Shown here in pieces: positions 23,121-35,238 of a stretch of 64,000 nt of DNA (the stretch's first letter is position 1; every line of letters starts with the position of its first letter). Made by a program: the position numbers and the translations under genes. This stretch comes from Sciurus carolinensis. Taxonomy: Eukaryota; Chordata; Mammalia; Rodentia; Sciuridae. The stretch spans positions 139,956,491 to 140,020,490 of the forward strand of contig NC_062213.1 of the NCBI RefSeq assembly GCF_902686445.1, in the 5' to 3' direction. The notes under the pieces are model-generated. The model was not told where the DNA came from, did not search any database, and saw only the letters and a program-made list of their open reading frames with translations.

Positions 23121-24917
23121 AAATCAATCAATAAATAATACATTTAGTAGAGTATAATTTATCTAAATTTGATAGCATGCAAATTGATAATATATATCAT
23201 ATTGATCATATACATCATATAAACCATATCTAAAAATTATTATAGCTACACAAATATGTGGTAAAGCTATATGCCTGCATATGGGAATAGAGTACACTAC
23301 ACCAAATGCAGATTAATGGCAGTGATGGAAGAAGAGATCACGAGATCATAGAGATAGAAAATAGATTCTAAATGTATGTATAGAGCTTATCTCTTTAAAA
23401 AAAGACCTAAATAAAATGTGAAAATATTATAATTCTGCAAAGTTTAGTATTGGTATCCCCATATTTATTGAACTATTCTTTAAATTTTTGAGTATTTTGA
23501 GATTATCTGTAATGAAAGTAGAAAAGAAATTAGATGAACTTAGAGACTTTAAGGTATGGAGAAAAGGCAGCAACAGGAATGTACAAGGAACTATACAATA
23601 CCAGGAAAGGAAGTTGCAAGGCTTAAGACAAAATAGCCCCTCCACAAAAAGCTTAAGGGATGATAAATTTAGAAATCTTTGTACTCTCCTGTTTAATCTC
23701 TAGTTGTAATCTAATTTCTCAGTTTGATTATATATATTTTTCATAATGTAATGGCAATTCTAGCATCTTTACAGGATTCTAGTTTTCTATACATTTTTTA
23801 ATGTTCAAAATCTGGATTTATAAACATCCAATACATCATGACTGAAACAATTAGAAAATGATAATAATATCTTTGTAGCTTATGGGAATTAAGTGTTTAA
23901 AATGTTCAAATGTAGATAAAATATATAATATATTTGAGATGAATAATAAATATCAAGGATTTTCTTGAAAAACATTAACCCAGACAATTGAGGGGGATTT
24001 TTCAGTCTCTTGCTGAATGAAGATATACTGAACAAATTGGCTCAGTAGAAAAGCATCACTATAAGTGATAAGAAAAATGGGCTCTGGCACATTGAACTGG
24101 ATGAAGAGAGTGCATATTTATGCACCTGCCATGAGTCATTTGTGTGAAACTGTTCTGTGAATGCCATTTGGGATCAGCTTTAACTCTGAAGTTTTTCAAA
24201 TTAAAAAAATATATATATAGCTGAAACCTTCTACAACTTAGAAGGGGAAACTATCAATTTTGATTATCTAAACATCATGAATATAATTTTGCTTAAAGTG
24301 ACTTATTACATGGACAGTCAATGAATAGAGTGAATGAGGTAGAAGCTAAATTTAATAAGAAGTAAATTAAGTTCAAAGAATACAATAAGTAGTAGGAAAT
24401 AGTTGCGCTGTGTTGTCTCCAAAGATGGATTAAATTCAAGAGAAAAAAGACAACCCCGATGATGCAAAAACCAGGAAGCTAACAAGACAAGAAGCATGTG
24501 CCAGGTACAATTAGCTGCCTGTCAGAGTTCACCCAACATAGTGTTTAATCCCAAAGCCCTTCTGAGCTCTGTGTTCACAAAGGACATTGGGTAAATCAAG
24601 ATTCATATGCAACAAATACCTAAGTACAGGAACACAGGCTTTTCAAACCTAACTGACTGTTTTGATGTAAAAGACTGGATAACACTATCAAGGAAAGATG
24701 ATTTTTTCCATATCCTCAAATAGCTTTAATTGTACAGTAGGAATATTTAAGGAAAGGAAGAATGGTGAGAAATTCAGATTTTTTTTCTAAGCCCTCTTAG
24801 TTTTATGCTTTGTCACTTACTGTGAAATAAATATAAAGCAATATAATCACTCTGAAGTGGAATTATGAAGCTTAGTTTATAACCACATAGAAGGCTTTGA
24901 ATAAATTCTCAACACAA
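23121..24917. other. Unassigned AT-rich intergenic sequence
   Basis: No gene or assignable repeat. A 72-codon minus-strand ORF at 23427-23645 and an overlapping plus-strand ORF show no family resemblance. Confidence 0.5.
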
Positions 24918-25165
24918 ATGTAACATTATTTATTCATTTAGCAAACAGTTACAGCACTTACAACGTGTTAGGTTCTGGTGTAAATGCTTTAAAAATATCA
25001 GATTGCTTAATTCTCAGTACAATCCAATTAGGTTTGTATTGCAATCCTCACTTTAAGAGGATAGACAGGGGCAAGCTAAGGTTGCATAACTTGTCCAAGG
25101 TCACACAGTTGAATAGACAGTTTCATCTGAGTCCATGATCTTGATAGCTTCTATACTATGGACAC
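24918..25165 (-). mobile_element. MIR SINE, antisense, nearly full length
   Basis: 'ttacagcacttacaacgtgttagg', 'ggtgtaaatgctttaaaaatat', 'gcttaattctcagtacaatcc', then AACTTGTCCAAGGTCACACAG (25089-25109) follow the reversed MIR order. The conserved core around 25085-25110 is the best preserved part. Confidence 0.75.
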
Positions 25166-26259
25166 ACTCTGTGTATAAAATCCAAATACCAGCTACTGCT
25201 TACATTTGAATTCTGGGGAAAAAATACTATATGGAAGGATTTGGGAGAGAAATGAAATGAAGGATGAAGTGAGAAATGAGTAGAGATGTAGTAGAGAAGA
25301 AAAACAAAACATGGGTACCCTGAAGAAAAATGAAATGATTCTATTCACTTTTGATATATTTTCAAGAGGTGTACTTTTGGTCCAGAATAAAGCAAGGTAC
25401 TCGATTAACCATTCTAAAATGTTTGAATATGAAACAGAAATGTACACAATGACTTGAAAGAAGAAAAGGAGGAGAAACAAGCTCATCTGCAGTCATGGCA
25501 AATATCCAACACTCATATAATAATGGGGATTTAGTGGGGTTGGTAGAAGGCCTTATTAAATTCCATTCTGAATCACTGAATTAATACTGTTTAAACACTT
25601 TAGTAACTCATTAATATAACTTTAATTCTCAAATACTTGAAAAGACTAGCATACGGAATAAAACACAGTAAGTATTCCAGAAATCATACAGCAAAAGCAA
25701 ACCAAACAATTCATAATATTCAGGATCTGTCATAGTAGCAATAGGAAATACAAATGTCACATAAAGTTTTATGAATCACAAACTCAATGAATTGTTCTCA
25801 ATTATGTGTTGCAGTGTTACTGAAGACATTATTACATGTAGTGCTTGCCTAGAAAGAATTTACGGCATAGTATGTTAGAATTCGTGCATGAGTAAATGAG
25901 GGAACAATTCAAGAGCAGATAAAATGTAGTTGGGTATATATTGTACCCAAAAAGGCCAAAGGAACTAGATGACTTTAATATGAGTAGGATCATTTCTTAA
26001 AGGAAATAATCTAGGCACCGGAGAAAGTAAACTGGAAAGGACAAGAGGCAAGATCATTCTAAGTATGCAGAAAGAGGATATGTACTTACAGTGATCTGGA
26101 ATGCAGATTCTGGATTTTGACTTTCTGGATTCTGATACTATATGCATCAACCTGAGGAAGCAATTCAACATCTATTTCTCTTCTTTCAAATGCAGAAAAT
26201 AATTACACCTATTTCAAAGACATTTATATAAATTAAAGGAGGCAAATTCAATTTATTAT
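25166..26259. other. Unassigned AT-rich intergenic sequence
   Basis: No gene or assignable repeat. Confidence 0.5.
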
Positions 26260-26371
26260 TTTTTAATTAATTAATTTTTTTCTTCAATTACCTTGTGTTT
26301 CTGGGGATCAAACTCAGAGCCTTGAACATGCTAGGCTAGTGTGCTACCACTTTGTTCTATCCTCATATCCC
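26260..26371 (-). mobile_element. ID-type SINE, antisense, degraded
   Basis: 'gtttctggggatcaaactcag' is the reversed box B area, 'ccttgaacatgctaggctag' the reversed middle, and 'tgctaccactttgttctatc' the mutated reversed box A. A T-rich stretch before 26284 is the reversed A tail. Confidence 0.75.
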
Positions 26372-26895
26372 AGAGAAATTAATATTAATATTAGTTTAAT
26401 ATTGAGAGCCATGAGTACAGACTGTTAATAAATATTAGCTGTCCTCATTATAACTATTGTTGTTATTTACAGAGGAATAAAATGAAAGAAGGAGAATTAT
26501 GAGGTGGACGTATAAATTATTGCAACATGATCTATTTTAATAGTTTCAGTGGTAAGAAACTAGTTAAAAGAACTGATCCTAGCAAGTGACTCTAGCAAGA
26601 TTTAATCTAAAGATAAACAAAAGGGCCACTGAGGACCCATTTATGCACATTCCTTCTTCTTCACTCTAGTTTTTCCTTTCACATGAGGTGGGAATTTCAG
26701 CTCAAAGGTACCAAGGAAGGAAGAAAGAAAGGGGGAAGAGAGATACTAAGTCTAAATAGCTAGTAAACTTGAACACTGCTGAAATGGAATATCCAAACAA
26801 CTGTCAAAAGCATAAGAAGCCTTTTTTATTAACCAGATGCTACCAGACCTGAAAACGCACAGAAGAGAGTACCCAGCACGAGGCACTTCTTTGCT
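26372..26895. other. Unassigned intergenic sequence
   Basis: A small purine-rich tract near 26715-26740 (aaggaaggaagaaagaaag) is the only local structure seen. Confidence 0.5.
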
Positions 26896-27213
26896 TTGAC
26901 AGGTCTGATTTATGAAACAGATGATTTGTTATTTATTGATCAGAGACTGATTCTACTCACTGAGTTAAGAAGAAGCTTGATAAAAGGCAATCATGCATCT
27001 CATTTGGTTATGAGCAAAAATAGCGTCTATTGGCTTGCTGTGTCAACTGACTTTGATGCTACGACATCCAGATGTTCAACATGTGCAAACTTCAGAAACA
27101 AAACAAAACAAAACAAATCAAAATGGGTCTTTTCTGCCACAAAAGAGAGCAAAACATTCAAAACATGTTTTGTGGGGAAAAAGGACTCATCAGAACCACA
27201 CAATATAGCCTAA
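26896..27213 (+). pseudogene. Ty3/gypsy-type integrase zinc-binding (H2C2) domain remnant in a 105-codon open frame
   Basis: Integrase N-terminal domains bind zinc through two His and two Cys and help integrase multimerise on retroelement DNA. In this frame, residues about 33-63 read His (26992-26994), His (27001-27003), the Tyr-Trp pair (27028-27033), Asp, then Cys-x2-Cys (27073-27084), followed by a basic FRNK. That spacing and the YW...D...CSTC pattern fit gypsy-like integrases rather than gamma- or betaretroviral ones. The upstream residues (DDLLFIDQRLILLTELRRSL) resemble the 'LxIPxxLRxxLLxxLH' helix that precedes this domain. The frame opens without an AUG (TTG at 26896). The C-terminal third no longer looks like integrase. 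No catalytic DDE core, RT or LTR is nearby. It is probably a fossil; a domesticated exon is less likely. Confidence 0.55.
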
Positions 27214-28254
27214 ATGTATTTTTTAGTAGGAAATAGAAGTTCATTAAATCAATTACTTTATTCTTTTATTTTACTTAATAATTACTTGTTGAGGCTTCTT
27301 TCTTTAAGGCATCGTGTGAAGCACTGCATTGACATTTAAAATGTTCTATATGCAAATGCCACCTACATTAGCAGAGTTGCAAGAAATTACTAATTCAAAT
27401 AAAATTTAACCAACATGCTCAAAGCAAGTCTGAGACGTTTTCATCTTCTGCAGTATCAAAGCTCCTATTAAGATAATTATTTTTCACTCTTGGTATGATA
27501 ACACAATTGCCATTTGTTCTTTTTTTATCCAGGAAATTCCTTCAGCTTTGTCATCTTCCCCAATCAGTCTAGCGGAAAGCTACATATGACTGTCTTTTGA
27601 GATAAGACCCAGGACTGCCTCCTCCGGCAGCATAGAAACACTTACATTCTATCTTTGTGCATTTTAATTGTGATGCTGCTGTACATACAACATCAATGTG
27701 TCACATGGGAACTTGCAATTTTCCAGGAGTTATTAAATGATTGAAAGCACAAAATTCTACTTTGTCACTTAGGGTTTATGGACTTTTTCCTCTTTCCTAA
27801 GTATAATCTAGAAAGAGGAAAAATAATTAACTTCTGAAGTTAGGTGTAAAATTGTTTCTTTTTCAAAATTTTTTTTCTGGGAATAACCTACTTCTAAGGT
27901 GGAATGGTAGATATATTTGGTGGTAAGGTAGCCTTTTGTAATTCATTTCAACCTGGACTTGAGACAGATTTTTTTGTCTGTTTACAGTTGTCTGAGAAAG
28001 GGATGCCATTAAGTTATCACCCTTGGCCTTTAGTTTAACAAAATGGGTTAAACAAACACCACATTGTGGATAATACAGTCATTATCACTATAAGTGCACA
28101 CAGTTGTAAAGTTGATAGCAAAAATCTTACACAATTATAATGAGCTGCCATGTGTACATACTGTCACAGAAAGGATTGTCTTCAAAAGAAAAAACTCCTA
28201 GGAACCAGAGATACACCAGTGTGTTTGTCTTGATTATAAAATACAATGAAGTAT
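27214..28254. other. Unassigned, repeat-poor sequence
   Basis: No mobile element recognised. The stretch 27440-27760 is less AT-biased and lower in simple repeats than its surroundings, as non-coding conserved sequence often is, but conservation cannot be judged from one genome. Confidence 0.4.
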
Positions 28255-28430
28255 AGAGCTAAGAACATAGGCTACAGAATAGACAAACATGGATTTGATT
28301 CTCAGTTCTACCTCCTCTGAAAGCATAAATTGACCTATGTGTATCTTTTCCTTCTATCTGTCAATTTGGGATTGTGATCCCTATCCCCAAGGTTTTTTGG
28401 ATTAATGTTGGGTTTAGAACATGTAATCTA
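28255..28430 (+). mobile_element. Possible MIR SINE remnant
   Basis: 'aagaacataggctacagaatag', 'gatttgattctcagttctacc' and 'ttctatctgtcaatttgggatt' match the MIR 5' and middle parts loosely. Confidence 0.45.
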
Positions 28431-28570
28431 ACAAGATAATCTTCTAAAATGGTGAACACCATTAAGGCCTCTGGTAACTACCTAAGGAAAAAAATCATAA
28501 TTTCTTTTTCCTCACTGCCCTTTATGAAGCGATGCAGAGTAAACAAAGCAGAGAATTGGGAGCATTCAGA

Positions 28571-28700
28571 GCATCTTCCTCTATCCATTGGCTTTCAATT
28601 TATTAAGGATAGAGACCATGCATAAAGCCCATTGTATTTCATTCTGCATTCCACATTCCAGGACAATTTGCCATAGATATTAAGTGTTAATATGTGTAAT
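28571..28700 (+). repeat. 130-bp direct repeat, copy A
   Basis: Aligns without gaps to 30319-30448 with 122 of 130 identities; all eight differences are transitions. Its internal text (gatagagaccatgc ... attaagtgttaata) resembles the 3' end of an L2/MIR element, so the duplicated unit may contain an old repeat. Confidence 0.9.
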
Positions 28701-28989
28701 TTTTTTTAAGTTTTATATTAAAAGCATTAGTTGTTCTAAAGAACACTGCATTCACTAGGACACAATCTGATTGGATAAAAACTCACCCAAGTTTCAGATT
28801 TGGTGATTGCATCTATGCAGGATAATATAAACACATACTCAACTTATCTGCAAATTTGAAAATGCTATCCAATATCATTTGCTGTTTTGGTTGTTTGAAT
28901 GAAATTAGTTTGCTATTTTGAATTAGTTAGCTAATTTTGAAATTAGTTTGAACCTAAAGGTTGCTTTGTTGGAGATTATTCATTAGGTG

Positions 28990-29065
28990 TCTGCACTCAT
29001 TTATTTGCTCACTCAAAAATTTATTAAGCACCTACTTTGTGTGAGACAAAGGAAAACAAGGACAT
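28990..29065 (-). mobile_element. L2-like 3' tail, antisense
   Basis: CTCAAAAATTTATTAAGCACCTACTTTGTGTG (29014-29045) is a variant of the antisense L2/MIR tail 'caacaaatatttattgagcacctactatgtg'. Confidence 0.5.
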
Positions 29066-29144
29066 CACTGTCTCTTAAACATTGTGAAATATTGCTCAAA
29101 CTGGATGAAATACTCAACATCCTAAGTGTAGTATATTCATTTTA

Positions 29145-29390
29145 ATATCATCATAGACTAAGCACTAAGAGGAAATTACCACTTATTACCATTATGGAAT
29201 GGTAACTTCATTGTTTGTCTTTTTTATATATTGTCTTATTTAATCTTCACAATAACAGATAAAATCAGTTTTACTGTCCATGTTTCACAGATAAAGAGGT
29301 GATGTTTAGGGGAGTTACATTTTGCATGTCTGAGATCATATGGTCAATGTTAAAGCTGTGTTTGAATTTAGATTATGGTACCAATTCACC
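29145..29390 (-). mobile_element. MIR SINE remnant, antisense
   Basis: 'tcttatttaatcttcacaataac', 'actgtccatgtttcacagataaagagg' and 'ggtcaatgttaaagctg' follow the reversed MIR order. Confidence 0.6.
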
Positions 29391-30318
29391 CCTTTTTACA
29401 GCAGGCCTAAGAACTGCAGAGCCTCTGGCATAGTGATAGGACAGGAAGCATCACTGATAATTTAAACCTAAGTGCCTAGAATTTCAGAGAAATTAAAGGT
29501 GAAATTAATATAAAAAGACTAAAATTGAAATATTCTAAACCAGTTAGAAATGTCAATTCAGCCAAATATTTCTCTCTGTACTTCATGGTTTCAGTTATAC
29601 TTTTCTCATAATTTATTTTGGAAATAGTCCCTGAATTCATGGTTGTTAGTGAAGCTCCTAGGTTTAATTATCACACACTCCCATACTATCTTTTCTTAGA
29701 CTTTTAATAATACAACACTCAAATCTTGATTATTTGGAAATGGGCACAAAGATCTTTGGTGTGTTAAATGAGAATTTTTTCTGAGCTGTGACTTTTTCTG
29801 ATTTGAGAGGCCACCATAAAGTAGTGAATCACTGGCTAGAAAGTATGTGACATTTCCCCCCTACACACACACTCAATTCTGGTGGCAAATGTATTTTCTG
29901 GAGAATATTTTCAAACTTGGAATTGTTAGAGTTATTTGGAGTCATCATTGTGGATGTTAAGGATGACTGCATGTAGTATACCACTCTAACAGGTCCAATA
30001 GAGGATGTAACAATGGTGTGTGGTGTGGCACTGACACCATTAAATTTACCATACAGGCGAAATAGAATTCTGATGTAATAAGACAAAATGCTATTTTCAC
30101 ATAGGCCCTTTATGCTTCATCTTACTTTCTCCTATCACTTTTCTTGTTTCTTCCAATGTAATTATTTGTTACATGACTATATTTTTGACTGGACTTTTCT
30201 CTCTTTGAAGGTAGGGATTATATCCTCCCTCACACATCTTTCCATCCTCCATCTTCAGCAGTGTCTAGCATCCCATGATGCTTCAATTTGTGGTTCTTAA
30301 ATAGAAAAATATTTCGGT
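29391..30318. other. Unassigned AT-rich intergenic sequence
   Basis: No recognisable repeat or gene. Confidence 0.5.
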
Positions 30319-30448
30319 GCATCTTCCTCTATTCATCGGCTTTCAATTTATTGAGGATAGGGATCATGCGTAAAACCCATTGTATTTCATTCTGCATTCC
30401 ACATTCCAGGACAATTTGCCACAGATATTAAGTGTTAATATGTGTAAT
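30319..30448 (+). repeat. 130-bp direct repeat, copy B
   Basis: Partner of 28571-28700. This copy keeps two CpGs (in TCATCGGC and ATGCGTAA) where copy A has TG or CA, so copy B is closer to the ancestral state at those sites. Flanks on both sides differ completely from those of copy A. Confidence 0.9.
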
Positions 30449-33400
30449 CCATCAATCACAACTATTGAGAAGGCTCATTAAGATTAACAGACTATTAAGA
30501 ACATACAATTCCCATTCTTTCTGCCCTATAGGACCTTGAATTAATCATCTTGTATCAGTCTCTACTTTCTAGTTTACTTTCCCCTTAAGAGTTAAGGAGA
30601 GCAAAAGAACTGTTTAAACTATTGTTAATTTTTAAACTCATTATAATTAAAAATGTTTTGAATCGCAGCCTCTGTGCTTCTAACATCTAAAAGGCCTAGA
30701 ATCTGTTCATAGGGGAAAATGTACCCAAATATACAAGTATAGTTTTAACTGAAATCTTGAACAATAGAAAGAAAATGAAGTTAAAAGAGTCAAAAAAGCC
30801 CAGAAAGTTTTATTTCCCATAACATTCTACTCCCAAAGAAAATGTCACAAAATGAAACATCACATTTATATTCCTGAGAATAATATTACCATACAAAAAC
30901 TGATCCATTTAAAAAAGTATTTGTGAATTTGATCAAAGGTAAAATTTGAAAATAGCTTTTCGCTAAGGAAAAGGACAGATTCTGCCTCCAGTCAAAATAT
31001 TCATTTTTAAAGAACAAATTAGCAGATACTGAAGGCATAAATAGTATTTTTGTGGCATAAATTGGCATCTCCAGTAACTATTCTACATATGAGTGGTGGA
31101 AAAACATTCAAATTCTCAGGTTATTATTAAATATTACCCTAAATGAGAATCAAACTAATCTAAAACATACATTAGATGTCAAATTAAACCAAAACAATGT
31201 CATCATGAATTCAAAACATGACCAGAAAAGCTTAAGGCTCGGAAAGCACAATAACCATCATGGGGGGAATTCTATACAAAAAGCAGATCACCAAATCTAA
31301 GAGAATAATACAAACTACAGAGGCAGCTCTCTGACAGTTTTCTCCTATTTTAATGAAACAAGTTCCAGTGGAAAACTTAAAAGATTAAAAACTCACAACA
31401 AAATAACTCCCATACATTTTTCTTAGGGCTGTCTCCATAGCTGAAAATGTAGCACAGATTTGGCAGATTTCCCGTAATAAGATCAGTGGAGACAGTCAAG
31501 CTAAATGAAACACTAAAGAACCTGCATTTCTAGATTAGTTGTCTAACTTGATCAAATAAACTATAGATTGGCTAAATTTCCAGTTCATGATACACTGGGT
31601 AGACATATACAAATCCCAACTATATTTGGCTCCAGAGTAATAATCAATTTCCAGAAATAACACATTCAGCTTCAGCAACTCTCTGGCAATAATTCTATAG
31701 TATTATATTGGAGTTATGCTATTTTTCATGCTTAAGGAAATCATTGAAGGGTATGAAACCAGTTCCTTTACATTGAAAATCATACTCTTTATTATATCCA
31801 ATTTATTGATTAGTTCATTATCAAAAGTATGCTAAAGTATCTGTAGGATGTACATGTACTGACATTTTGCTGTGGGAAATTGCAGTGGTTGAAAGAAAAA
31901 AAGACAATGATTATCACCTATTTGCTCAGATAATAAACTTTTTTTTATATCTGAAAACATTTAAAATGTAACTTCATAATTTTATAAAATGAGTTAACTG
32001 ATTGTTTAAAGAGCAAATTGCTTTTTCTTGCTAAACTAGTAGTTGAAATATTTCAGGAAGTTCACTTTTAAAAGTATAACTGACACTAAATTATTATTGT
32101 TTTAAAAGCTTTCTGAGGATCACACAAACTTATATTTTAATTAGTAAATATTAATTTTATAGCATCTAAAAGAAACAATTATTCTGTACATAAACAGAGA
32201 TGCAGAAAAATGAGTCATTTTGCTAAAGTTGTATCTATGGAATTTGTCAGTTTGATGTTGCTAGATAAAATCATATACATACAACTGAGCATGGATAGCA
32301 GCAGGCATGTTAATATCTTGTTAGCAATGAACTGAATCTCAATTAGTTAACTCTACCCTTGAACAATATTGTTTTTTCAGATATTTTTGTTTTGTTTGTT
32401 GTACTGTGATTTGTTTTACTCAAAGTATCTATTCCAGATCTGCTTCTGTTAATCATTTGGGTAGATGTAAGCCCCTTTTGCTCATTAATGAGCAAAAGAC
32501 CCCGAACAGGTTGTTTGTGACTTTTTGACTATGGCTGACTAATTGGGTGGCAAAAAATGAATTTAATTGAATTAGGGAGGATTAGGAAATATATTTAGTA
32601 ACATGAAATAGCAGGAAAAAAACATGAATAAACATAAACAATGAGCTCTGGCTATGTCATAGCCTCATCTGCTCCCCAAATAAAATTATATTAGTCTTAA
32701 ATCATTTATAGCATCCTCATTATGTATGATTGACTAAGACTGTCATGAGCAAGCCACGGGAAACATTGGAAGCTCTAGCTTAGACCCATTTTGAGACAAT
32801 AGTAAATATTGATGCCACCATAATGTGTACATATGAAAAATGCCAAACACATGTGTTCAACATCCCCATGGGTACAGATGATTCTTCCCCCAAATATTCA
32901 GGAAAATAAAGCAAATTGTGTAAAACAAGATGAGGTAGGCTGAGAGGTTCTATACTACACTTACTGTGTGGACTGTGTCCCTCTCATTAAAGCATGTTGG
33001 AATGAATAAATAAGGATATGGTAGAGATAAACATGACATAAAAGACAAAGTATTTAGGAATATTGGCATTTAAATTCATTAGTAACAAAATATTTATAGT
33101 TTGTGTTGTAATTCATGCAATCCAATTTGTATGTTGTAATTCGTTCACAAATTAGGACAAGAAGGATACTCTAGAAGAATACTGCTATTATTACTATGTA
33201 ATATAGAGTTTGATGGAATTATGGTCTGTCAGTGAGGCCACTTTGAGAAAGAAAATTTCTTTCTCCAAGGAACTGAAGGAATTGGGAATCATATCTGTTA
33301 GGAAAAAGAAGAGAAGGATAAAAATAAAGGGACATGGGAGTCAAAATACAAGAAATATTTCAAGAAATAGAAGGAAAGGGGGAAAGTGAACATGTTAAAT

Positions 33401-34412
33401 CATGCAAAAAGTTACAGTGGACGAAAATTGATTAAAAAAATACATAGCAGTTACTAAGTAGATGGTCAAAATGCCTGTTTAAATCAGTGTCATTACTGGT
33501 TTTGCATTCATATTCAATTCCAACAATTCCTATATTTCATAAACATTTTTCTTAACATTCTTCCAAACAGGATTAAACCTTATCTTTTGCAATCATTTTG
33601 TTTATACCTGCTGCAGTATTTCTTCTGAATGTCTACCTTGACTGATACAAAGCTATATTTTGTGCATGTCTGTCTGCTGCACTAAATAGCTCAGGGCAAA
33701 AAACATAACTTTGCCTATCAAACTTGTCTATTTCTGACATAAGGTGGAGCTAAAAAAAACAGTATAAAGTGAATTCAATTTCTTCACTTTCTTCTTCATG
33801 CACCCAGTTTTTTCAACTGGATGATAATGGTTGAAAATGTTGAGAAAACATGGGGCATGCAGTCATGGCCGCAGGATAGTGCAGGAAGTGAGTCTCACAT
33901 CGAGTGCTTAAATAGCTCAGCCTGCCTCTGTTGTGGTTGCAGAAAGGCAATGTAATAGATCAGAAATAAGCAGGTAGTAATTATTTATATGGATTTAGGA
34001 CAGTCAAATTATGCTTGAGGGTTAAACTTATCATGCTTTTATTTATTCAGGAATGGCAAAGACTTGAAAATACAGAAACTTAAAATTTAGCTATTAGAAA
34101 ACAGATGGGATGAATTTTAAGCATGAGAAAGACCATTTTATCAAGTGGAATGAGCTGCTTTATGAGGAATGAGTTTCCCATTATTTAGTTTTAAGCAGGA
34201 AAACAATGACCACTTGTCAGGTTTACTAGAGAGAATTTTTGAACTGAGAAAACAAATATCCTTTGATGTCCTTTCTTACACTAAGATGCTATTACAGATA
34301 TATGGTTTTTAAACTATTTACAGTATTTATATTTAGATAATTCCAGGGCAAAATTTGAAAAAAATTAATAAATACATTGATTTGATAAATAAATTTCGTA
34401 TTAATTTACCAT
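30449..34412. other. About 4 kb without a recognisable mobile element
   Basis: No SINE, LINE, LTR or DNA transposon could be recognised on either strand, in contrast to the rest of the window. No coding exon is visible. The single structured site is the palindrome at 32475-32498. Confidence 0.5.
32475..32498. repeat. 24-bp perfect palindrome
   Basis: The half CTTTTGCTCATT (32475-32486) is followed directly by its exact reverse complement (32487-32498) with no spacer. It contains CATTAATG at the centre, two abutting homeodomain-type TAAT cores, flanked by TGCTC/GAGCA. A GTTAATCATT element lies 31 bp upstream. Function as a regulatory site is inference. Confidence 0.9.
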
Positions 34413-34530
34413 TCACTTATTCACTCAACAAATATATAATGAGCAATTACTTTATGCAAAACCTTATTTTATATATACAAAGTAGATAAAGTCTCTATTT
34501 CCTCAAAGGACTCACAGTTAAGACAGATAA
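34413..34530 (-). mobile_element. L2 LINE 3' end, antisense
   Basis: 'ttattcactcaacaaatatataatgagc', 'caattactttatgcaaaacc', 'agataaagtctctatttcctcaaagg' and 'cacagttaagacagataatg' follow the reversed L2 tail. Confidence 0.65.
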
Positions 34531-35055
34531 TGCACTTTTATTGACATCTTATTTATGTATTTTATAAAAAGTAAAGCTCTAGATTTTGAATATATAATTC
34601 AAAATTAGGGCATGTGCCAGACACATAAAGGTCATGTTTCTAAGTATTTACTGGCCATTGGAAAACATAACAAATGTAACAGGACACAAAGATCAAACCT
34701 AGCTAAGAAATTACAAAATAATTATTATAATTTAGGAGAAACAGAAAGCATCTGAATCAGTGAAATCATCATTTATTGTTATTTCTTCATTCTGCAAACA
34801 ACTGACTGTGTGAGGTATATATTCATTGAAATTAACTGATTTTTCCAAGGTCATATTTCTAATTAATTTTGGCAACAAAAATACAACTCTGAGGTTTTGC
34901 TTTGAGATATAATTCACTGTACCAATGAGTGTATGCTTAATATAAAAACACATATATTATTTTCTTTTCATGAGTATATACACATATTATAAAAACCAAG
35001 AGGGGAAAAAAAAACAACCAAAATTAACCATCTTATATATAGTTCTCTTTAAAAA
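34531..35055. other. Unassigned AT-rich intergenic sequence
   Basis: Nothing recognised. Confidence 0.5.
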
Positions 35056-35165
35056 AATCAGCTAATCAGAATGTAGAAATGCATTCTACTGTCATGTACA
35101 ACTAATTAGAACAAATAAAAAAATTAAAAATAAATAAAAATAAATAAAAAATAATCAGGTAATCA
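35056..35165 (+). mobile_element. Very short (84 bp) 5'-truncated LINE 3' end with 13-bp target-site duplication
   Basis: AATCAGCTAATCA (35056-35068) and AATCAGGTAATCA (35153-35165) flank an insert that starts GAATGTAGAAATGCATTC, contains 'ctgtcatgtacaactaattag' and ends in an A-rich (TAAA)n tail. This layout is that of LINE-mediated retroposition. The body resembles a rodent L1 3' terminus that differs from the 3' end of the three TTAGGG-bearing copies. Confidence 0.75.
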
Positions 35166-35238
35166 TTGTGGTTTAGGAACTGAACGAGGAAAGATGACTT
35201 GCCAGGAAAAGATATGTCTGGAAAGACCCTTGAGATCT

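Noticed and set aside
28571..28700. Transposon with terminal repeats using the 130-bp copies as ends
   Set aside because: The copies are direct repeats 1.6 kb apart, but the interior shows no LTR landmarks, primer-binding site or polypurine tract, and no target-site duplication.
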